Assembly (NCBI GenBank): GCA_018242585.1
Contig: JAFEBQ010000008.1
Coordinates: forward strand, 1 to 57,491
Reading direction: 5' to 3'
From: Planctomycetota bacterium
GTDB lineage: Bacteria > Planctomycetota > Planctomycetia > Pirellulales > PNKZ01
Length of the DNA: 57,491 nt
Shown here: piece by piece, positions 51,667 through 57,491 of the stretch
Position numbering within the stretch: the first letter of the stretch is position 1
Layout of the letters: each line of letters opens with the position of its first letter
Notes under the pieces: model-generated
What the model was told of the DNA's origin: nothing
The model's input: the letters and a program-made list of their open reading frames with translations, nothing else
Database searches by the model: none
Translations under genes and position numbers: made by a program

Positions 51667-54600
51667 TTAGTGACAGCGGCTGTTCCGCCGGTCGGCGAAC
51701 CATTGGATCACGTAGAAGAAGACCGGCGTCAGGACGATGCCGAACATCGTCACTCCCAACATGCCGGCAAACACCGCCGTACCCAGCGCGCGCCGCATCT
51801 CGGCGCCGGCCCCCACGCCCAGCACCAGCGGCACCACCCCCAGAATGAACGCGAACGACGTCATGATGATCGGTCGCAGCCGCAGCCGGCACGCTTCGAG
51901 CGTGGCCGTGCGCCGGTCGACGCCGGCTTCGCCGCGGGCGCGCGCAAACTCGACGATCAAGATCGCGTTCTTGCAGGCCAGCCCCACCAGCACCACGAAA
52001 CCAATCTGGGTGAAGATATTCACGTCTAGTTCCGCGGCCCGCACGCCAACGAGCGAGCAGAGCAAGCACATCGGCACGACCAGAATCACCGCCAGCGGCA
52101 GCGACCAGCTTTCGTATTGCGCCGCCAGGACCAGGAACACCAGCACCACCGCCAGCAGAAATGCGTACATCGCCGTGTTGCCGGCTTGCAACTGCAACAA
52201 CGCCAACTCGGTCCACTGCGATCGCATCGATTGCAGCAGGTTCCCTTCCGCGACTTCTTGCAGACGCTCGATCGCCTGGCCCGAACTGGCGCCCGGCGCG
52301 GCGTCGCCGTTGATCATGGCGGCCGTGTACAGGTTGTAACGGCTGACCATCACCGGACCGGTCACTTCGCGGACCTTCAACACCGTGGCCAAGGGGACCA
52401 TGTGCCCCTGGTCGTTGCGGACCTTGAGCAGCTTCAGGTGCTCGATCTGCGCGCGGAACTCGGCGTCGGCCTGGACATTCACCTGCCACGTCCGGCCAAA
52501 GCGATTGAAATCGTTGACATACAGCGAGCCAAAATAAACCTGCAGCAGGTTGAAGACTTCATCGAGCGGCACCCCCATCGTCTTGACGGCGGTTCGGTCG
52601 ATGTCCAGAAACAGCCACGTCGTGTTGGCGCGGAAGCTAGTGAACATTCCTTGCAAGCCCGGCGTGGTCGAGGCCTGGTCCACGATGCGTTGGCTGACAT
52701 CCTGCAACGCGCCCAGGCCCGCGCCGCCGCGGTCTTCGACGACGATCTTGAAGCCGCCGACGGTCCCCAGCCCTTCGATCGGCGGCGCGCCGAACACATT
52801 GATCACGCCGTCGGGAACCTGGTCTTGCAATGTCGCGCCGAGGCGCTCGGCAATGGCGTCGCCGCTTAGTTCTGGGTCGTGGCGGTGGTGGAAGTCGTCG
52901 AGCATCACGTACATGGTGCCGAAGTTCGGCGCGTTGGCCCCCAGCAGCACCGACTGGCCGGCGATGGCGACCGTGTGACTGACGCCGGGCATCTTGCCGG
53001 TGACCAGTTCGATCTGGTTCATCACGTCGCTGGTCCGCACCAGCGAAGCCGAGTCGGGCAGGCGCAGGTTGACGACGATGAATCCTTTGTCCTGGGCCGG
53101 AATGAACCCGGTCGGCGTCTTCACAAACAAGTCATAGGTCCAATACAGCAAGCCGCCGTACGCCAGCAGGATCAGCAAGCTGCCGCGCAGCGCCAGCCCG
53201 ACGCCCCAGACATAGCCGCTGGTGAACCAGCCAAAGGCGCGATTGAACGCGCGGAAGGCGATGCCCAGCACCCAATTCACCACCGGCGCGGTGACGGCCC
53301 CCAGGACCACGCCCACCAGCAAGCCGCACCAGGGCAACAGAAGTTGCGCGTCGAATGGCAAGCGGGCAATCGCCTGGGCCGCCCAAGGCTGGACCAGCGG
53401 GGTCAGAAAGGCGTAACCCAGCCAGCCGCCGATCATGGCCAGACCAATCTTGGGCAGCGCCTCGCCGTGCCCCGCGCCACGCTGCTTCAACAACACCACG
53501 GCCAGCGCCGGGCTGAGCGTCAACGAATTGAACGTCGAGATCACGGTCGAAATCGCGATCGTCACGGCGAATTGCCGGAAGAACTGACCGATGATCCCGG
53601 TGATGAACGTACAGGGAATAAAGACCGCGCTCAGCACGAGTCCCACCGCCACGACGGGGGCGGCCACCTCGTCCATGGCCCGAATGGCCGCGTCGCGCGG
53701 GGCAAGACCATGTTCGATATGATGTTCGACCGCCTCGACGACTACGATGGCGTCGTCGACCACGATGCCAATGGCCAGCACCAGCCCGAACAGCGTGAGC
53801 GTGTTCAAGCTGAAATGGGCCGCCATCATCGCGGCGAACGTGCCGATAATCGCCACCGGCACCGCCACCAGCGGGATCACCGCGGCCCGCCAGCCTTGCA
53901 AGAAGACCAGCACCACGAGCGCGACCAGGATCACGGCGTCGCGAAGCGAGACAAAGACTTCGCGAACCGACTCCTCGATGAACGGTGTCGTGTCGTAGAC
54001 GATGCTGTAGTCGATTCCCTCGGGGAACCGGGTTTTCAGCTCGCGCATCTTCTGTTTGACTTCCTCGGCCGTCTTCAGCGCGTTGCTGCCGGGCAATTGA
54101 AAGACCGACAGCGCCACCGAGGGTTTGCCGTCCAAGGTGCAAACCTGGTCATAGCCGAGCGCGCCGAGTTCGACCCGCGCCACGTCGCGCAGCCGGACCA
54201 GCCGGCCATCGGCGTCGGCCCTGATGACCATGTCGGCGAACTGTTCCTCTTCGCTCAAGCGTCCCAACGTGCTGATCGTGAATTGAAACACCTGCCCGGC
54301 GGGCACCGGCGGCTGGCCGATCTGGCCCGCGGCCACTTGAGCGTTTTGCTGCTCGATGGCATGGACCACGTCGGTCGCGCTCAGGTTGCGAACCGCCATC
54401 TGGTTCGGGTCCAGCCAGACGCGCATACTGTAATCGCGTCGTCCCAGGTACGAGATGTCCCCCACCCCTTCCAGGCGCGACAGCTCGTCGCGCAACTGAA
54501 TCGTGGCGTAATTGCTCAGGTACAAGTTGTCGCGCGAGTCGTCGGGCGAGTACAAGTTGATGATCATCAACTGGCTCGGCGACTTTTTCTTGACCGTCAC

Positions 54601-54981
54601 GCCGCGCCGCTTGACCAAGTCGGGCAGTCGGGGCTGGGCTAGATTCACCTTGTTTTGCACCAGCACCTGGGCCAGGTTCAAATCGGTGCCAGGCTTGAAT
54701 GTCACCGTCAGGACGTACATCCCGTCGTTGGTGCATTGGCTGGACATGTACATCATGTCCTCGACGCCGTTCACCTGCTCCTCGATCGGCGAGGCGACCG
54801 TCTCGACCACCACGTTGGCGTTCGCGCCGGGGTAAACGGTCGACACCTCGACCGTCGGCGGCGTGATCTCGGGATATTGCGTCACGGGCAGTTGGAACAG
54901 CGCAATCGCGCCGGCCAGCGTGACCACAATCGAAAGGACCGACGCCATGATCGGCCGGTCGATGAAGAGTTTTGAAAACAT
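51667..54981 (-). CDS. RND efflux transporter (HAE1 family) with hydrophobic insert
   Basis: 1104 aa. An inner-membrane proton/drug antiporter of the AcrB type. It starts MFSKLFIDRPIMASVLSIVV with the typical first helix and LPVTQYPEITPPTVEVSTVY. TM4 carries Asp409-Asp410 (VLAIGIVVDDAIVVVEAVEH), the proton relay of AcrB. The C-terminal half repeats the fold, with FTQIGFVVLVGLACKNAILI. Between TM6 and TM7, about 75 extra residues (about 495-575) are hydrophobic and could form an additional helix pair (IGGWLGYAFLTPLVQPW and LLVGVVLGAVTAPVVNWVLG). The gene begins 50 nt after the other RND gene, so the two are one operon. Confidence 0.92.
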   Translation of the reverse strand: MFSKLFIDRPIMASVLSIVVTLAGAIALFQLPVTQYPEITPPTVEVSTVYPGANANVVVETVASPIEEQVNGVEDMMYMSSQCTNDGMYVLTVTFKPGTDLNLAQVLVQNKVNLAQPRLPDLVKRRGVTVKKKSPSQLMIINLYSPDDSRDNLYLSNYATIQLRDELSRLEGVGDISYLGRRDYSMRVWLDPNQMAVRNLSATDVVHAIEQQNAQVAAGQIGQPPVPAGQVFQFTISTLGRLSEEEQFADMVIRADADGRLVRLRDVARVELGALGYDQVCTLDGKPSVALSVFQLPGSNALKTAEEVKQKMRELKTRFPEGIDYSIVYDTTPFIEESVREVFVSLRDAVILVALVVLVFLQGWRAAVIPLVAVPVAIIGTFAAMMAAHFSLNTLTLFGLVLAIGIVVDDAIVVVEAVEHHIEHGLAPRDAAIRAMDEVAAPVVAVGLVLSAVFIPCTFITGIIGQFFRQFAVTIAISTVISTFNSLTLSPALAVVLLKQRGAGHGEALPKIGLAMIGGWLGYAFLTPLVQPWAAQAIARLPFDAQLLLPWCGLLVGVVLGAVTAPVVNWVLGIAFRAFNRAFGWFTSGYVWGVGLALRGSLLILLAYGGLLYWTYDLFVKTPTGFIPAQDKGFIVVNLRLPDSASLVRTSDVMNQIELVTGKMPGVSHTVAIAGQSVLLGANAPNFGTMYVMLDDFHHRHDPELSGDAIAERLGATLQDQVPDGVINVFGAPPIEGLGTVGGFKIVVEDRGGAGLGALQDVSQRIVDQASTTPGLQGMFTSFRANTTWLFLDIDRTAVKTMGVPLDEVFNLLQVYFGSLYVNDFNRFGRTWQVNVQADAEFRAQIEHLKLLKVRNDQGHMVPLATVLKVREVTGPVMVSRYNLYTAAMINGDAAPGASSGQAIERLQEVAEGNLLQSMRSQWTELALLQLQAGNTAMYAFLLAVVLVFLVLAAQYESWSLPLAVILVVPMCLLCSLVGVRAAELDVNIFTQIGFVVLVGLACKNAILIVEFARARGEAGVDRRTATLEACRLRLRPIIMTSFAFILGVVPLVLGVGAGAEMRRALGTAVFAGMLGVTMFGIVLTPVFFYVIQWFADRRNSRCH

Positions 54982-55031
54982 AGGCGTGCGGTGCGCGGCG
55001 GCGGCGCGTTGGGTTTCGTTCGGTGATTGAT

Positions 55032-57491
55032 TTATTTCGCATCAGTGCCGCCGCCGTCGCCGGTTCGATCGGTGATCGGGGGCGTGCGGCGGGGACCGTA
55101 TTGATGTTGCGGAGGGGGGATGATCGTCGGCCGCAAGGCCAGCTCGAGCGGCGATGGCTCGCGCGGCTGGGCCTCTTCGGACTTGGCATCTGCCGGCAAT
55201 GGCGGTGGCTCGGTCACTTCCTCGGCCTCGCCCGCTGCCGCCGCGAACACCGCGTCAACGGCCGACGTGCTCACCGCCGGCTCGGCTTGAGGTGTCGCCT
55301 CGGCCGGCGGCGCGGGCGCGTCGGTTGTCACAGGCTTTGCCTCGTCGAGCGGCGACGGTACCGTTTCGACGACCGTGGGCGCATCGGCGACCGCGACCGG
55401 CGCTGTTGGCGATTCGGCGACTGACATAACAACCGGCGCCGGTTCGGCCACAGCGACTGGCACACCAACCCCTGCGGTCGCAGCTTGCGGCTGGCGGAAC
55501 GCCAACCCGACCAAACGCACCAGCCCGAGCGTCACGATGTCGAGCGCGATGGTTCCCAGCAGGTTCATCCAGCGGGACGAGAACAAGGCCGAGCGCGAAA
55601 CGCGGTCGATCACGTAGAAGAAGACCGGCGTCAAGAACACGCCGAAGAACGTCACGCCGAGCATGCCGCTGAACACGGCGGTCCCCAGCGCTCGTCGCAT
55701 CTCCCAACCAGCGCCGTGAGCCACCACCAGCGGCAACACGCCCAGGATGAACGCGAACGAGGTCATCATGATCGGCCGCAGGCGCAACTGGCACGCCTCG
55801 AGCGTGGCTTGCTTGGCGTCGACTCCTTCATCGCGGCGAAGCTTGGCGAACTCGACGATCAGAATGGCGTTCTTGCTGGCCAGGCCGATCAACACCACGA
55901 AGCCGATCTGCGTGAAGATGTTGATGTCCATGTCGGCGTAGGCCACGCCGGCGATCGAGCTGAGCACGCACATCGGCACGACCAGAATCACCGCCAGCGG
56001 CAGCGACCAGCTTTCGTAGAGCGCGGCCAGCACCAGGAACACGAACGCCACCGACAAGACGAACACCACCAGCCCCGTGCTGCCGGAAATGCGTTCCAGG
56101 TAGAACAGCTCGGTCCATTCGGCCGAAAAGCTGCGCGGCAGTTCGCGCCGGCACAACTCGTCGAGCACGGCCATCGCTTGCCCGCTGCTGAAGCCGGTGG
56201 TGACGTTGCCGTTGATGGCCGCGGCGGGGTACATGTTGTAGCGGGTGAGGACCAGCGGGTTGCTGATCATGCGAATGTTGCTGACCGCGCCGATTGGCAC
56301 CATCGCCCCCTGGGTGTTGCGAATCTTGAGCTTCTTGATCTCCTCGACCTGATCGCGGAACGGCGCGTCGGCCTGGACGATCACCTGCCAAGTGCGGCCA
56401 AAGCGGTTGAAATCGTTGACATAGCGCGAGCCCAAGTAGCCCTGCAATGCGGCAAACGCGTCGGCCAGGTTCACCCCCAGCGTCAGGCAAGCCTGGCGGT
56501 CGAGGTCGGCGTAGAGCTGCGGCGAATTGGCATTGAAGACCGTCGACAGGCCCTTCAGTCCCGGCTGTTCGTTGGCGATTTCGATCAGCTTATCAGTCTG
56601 GCCTTGCAACATGTCGAGCCCGCCGCCACCTCGGTCCTCGACCATCAGCTTGAACCCGCCGGCGCGCCCCAGCCCCGACACGGCCGGCGCGGGAAAGACG
56701 ATCACCTGGGCCTCGGGCACCTCGTCGGCAAAGCGCTTGTTGAGCTTGGTCAGGATTGCCTCGGCTCTTAGCTCGGGATCCTTGCGGTCGGCGAAATCTT
56801 TTAGGATCACGAACATCGAACCGAAGTTCGAGCCATACGCGCTGAGCAAGAACGAGTTGCCCGCGATGGAATTGCAGTTCTTCACCCCGGGCGTTTCCAG
56901 GGCGATCCGCTCGATGTGCGCGATGACATCGCGGGTCCGCACGGCGGCCGACGCATCGGGCAGCTTGACGCTGGCCAGCAGATACCCCTTGTCTTGCGTC
57001 GGAATGAAGCCGGTGGGCAACTGCAAGTAGCCCCAATAGGTCAGGACCAACAATCCACCATAGACCATCAACACCAGCGCCGGCACGCGCAGCATCCGCC
57101 GCACCGTGGCCGAATAGACCGCGGTCGAGCGCCGAAATCCGGCGTCGAACAACCGGAAGAACCACCCCAGCAGCAGGTCCAGCAGCCACGTCAGCGGATC
57201 GCGCCGCGCCCCGCGCGGCCGCAGCAACATCGCCGCCAGCGCCGGGCTAAGCGTCAGCGAGTTGACCATCGAGATCACGGTCGACACGGCAATGGTCAGC
57301 GCGAACTGCCGGAAGAATTGCCCGACGATGCCCGAGATAAAGGCGCAAGGGACGAACACCGCGGCCAGCACCAGTCCCACCGCAATGACTGGACCGGCAA
57401 CCTGGTCCATGGCGTGGATCGCGGCGTCGCGCGGAGCCATGCCGCGCTCGATGTGGTGCTCGACCGCTTCGACCACCACGATGGCGTCGTC
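55032..57491 (-). CDS. RND efflux transporter (HAE1 family), partial, with acidic C-terminal tail
   Basis: The visible 820 residues start within TM4 (DDAIVVVEAVEHHIERG, the proton-relay Asp pair at the window edge) and run to the natural stop; the N-terminus lies outside. The porter and C-terminal membrane parts are complete: GFIPTQDKGYLLASVKLPDA, GGFKLMVEDRGGGGLDML and FTQIGFVVLIGLASKNAILI. Unlike its neighbour there is no insert after TM6. Instead the C-terminus extends about 140 residues past the last helix, rich in Pro, Ala, Val and Glu, ending in PPPQHQYGPRR. Two RND genes in tandem suggest a heteromeric pump or two drug spectra; the membrane fusion protein gene is probably upstream. Confidence 0.9.
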   Translation of the reverse strand, partial: DDAIVVVEAVEHHIERGMAPRDAAIHAMDQVAGPVIAVGLVLAAVFVPCAFISGIVGQFFRQFALTIAVSTVISMVNSLTLSPALAAMLLRPRGARRDPLTWLLDLLLGWFFRLFDAGFRRSTAVYSATVRRMLRVPALVLMVYGGLLVLTYWGYLQLPTGFIPTQDKGYLLASVKLPDASAAVRTRDVIAHIERIALETPGVKNCNSIAGNSFLLSAYGSNFGSMFVILKDFADRKDPELRAEAILTKLNKRFADEVPEAQVIVFPAPAVSGLGRAGGFKLMVEDRGGGGLDMLQGQTDKLIEIANEQPGLKGLSTVFNANSPQLYADLDRQACLTLGVNLADAFAALQGYLGSRYVNDFNRFGRTWQVIVQADAPFRDQVEEIKKLKIRNTQGAMVPIGAVSNIRMISNPLVLTRYNMYPAAAINGNVTTGFSSGQAMAVLDELCRRELPRSFSAEWTELFYLERISGSTGLVVFVLSVAFVFLVLAALYESWSLPLAVILVVPMCVLSSIAGVAYADMDINIFTQIGFVVLIGLASKNAILIVEFAKLRRDEGVDAKQATLEACQLRLRPIMMTSFAFILGVLPLVVAHGAGWEMRRALGTAVFSGMLGVTFFGVFLTPVFFYVIDRVSRSALFSSRWMNLLGTIALDIVTLGLVRLVGLAFRQPQAATAGVGVPVAVAEPAPVVMSVAESPTAPVAVADAPTVVETVPSPLDEAKPVTTDAPAPPAEATPQAEPAVSTSAVDAVFAAAAGEAEEVTEPPPLPADAKSEEAQPREPSPLELALRPTIIPPPQHQYGPRRTPPITDRTGDGGGTDAK

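Noticed and set aside
52879..54642. A 587-aa open frame on the + strand across the RND gene
   Set aside because: Its product is Arg/Gln/His-rich without domains and is the mirror of a well conserved RND gene; high G+C makes such antisense frames common.

Overview
The window looks like part of a planctomycete chromosome, most likely of the order Pirellulales. The signs are a DUF1559-type secreted protein, high G+C, several membrane-anchored TPR or coiled-coil proteins of planctomycete style, a sulfatase-fold protein, an ECF sigma/anti-sigma/PDZ set, and a large flagellar cluster. This is inferred from gene content; no rRNA or tRNA was seen.

Layout. 1-4.0 kb: a DUF1559 protein lacking its N-terminus, a putative lipoprotein, malate dehydrogenase and an alpha/beta-hydrolase with an altered triad. 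4.6-10 kb: a regulatory unit on the + strand (membrane TPR protein, FlgN-like chaperone, soluble histidine kinase, sigma54 response regulator), the last three overlapping by ATGA. 10.2-30 kb: a nearly unbroken flagellar operon, flgB-flgC-fliE-fliF-fliG-fliH-fliI-fliJ-motE-like-fliK-flgD-flgE-swrD-motA-motB-fliL-fliN-fliO-fliP-fliQ-fliR-flhB. A clear sigma54 promoter precedes flgB, matching the sigma54 activator just upstream. The products form rod, MS ring, C ring, export gate, ATPase complex, hook and stator. No fliM lies between fliL and fliN, and FliN carries two FliM-like N-terminal motifs. No flhA is present.

30-32.4 kb: a DUF433/DUF5615 toxin-antitoxin-like pair, a cluster of palindromic repeats and a secreted TPR protein. 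32.4-39.4 kb (- strand): a 1323-aa secreted protein with a possible glycoside-hydrolase barrel and a C-terminal carbohydrate-binding-like domain, a sulfatase-fold protein without the catalytic motif, and an aldehyde dehydrogenase of the ketoglutaric-semialdehyde type. 39.7-41.3 kb: plsC and cdsA, consecutive steps of phospholipid synthesis. 41.7-45.4 kb: a secreted protein of unknown function, a rhomboid protease and a coiled-coil membrane protein. 45.7-48.4 kb (- strand): ECF sigma factor, anti-sigma factor and PDZ protein. 48.7-51.5 kb: an accessory patch with two truncated gene fragments meeting head-on (maltose acetyltransferase N-terminus and RHS/YD repeats), a small unknown protein and a leucine-rich-repeat protein. 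51.7-57.5 kb: two tandem RND efflux pumps, the upstream one running off the window end.

The most unusual layer is non-coding. At least eight families of palindromic or inverted repeats sit in the intergenic regions, several in two or more copies. Three of them have entered the gaps of the fliP-fliQ-fliR-flhB block. No transposase gene or CRISPR array was found.
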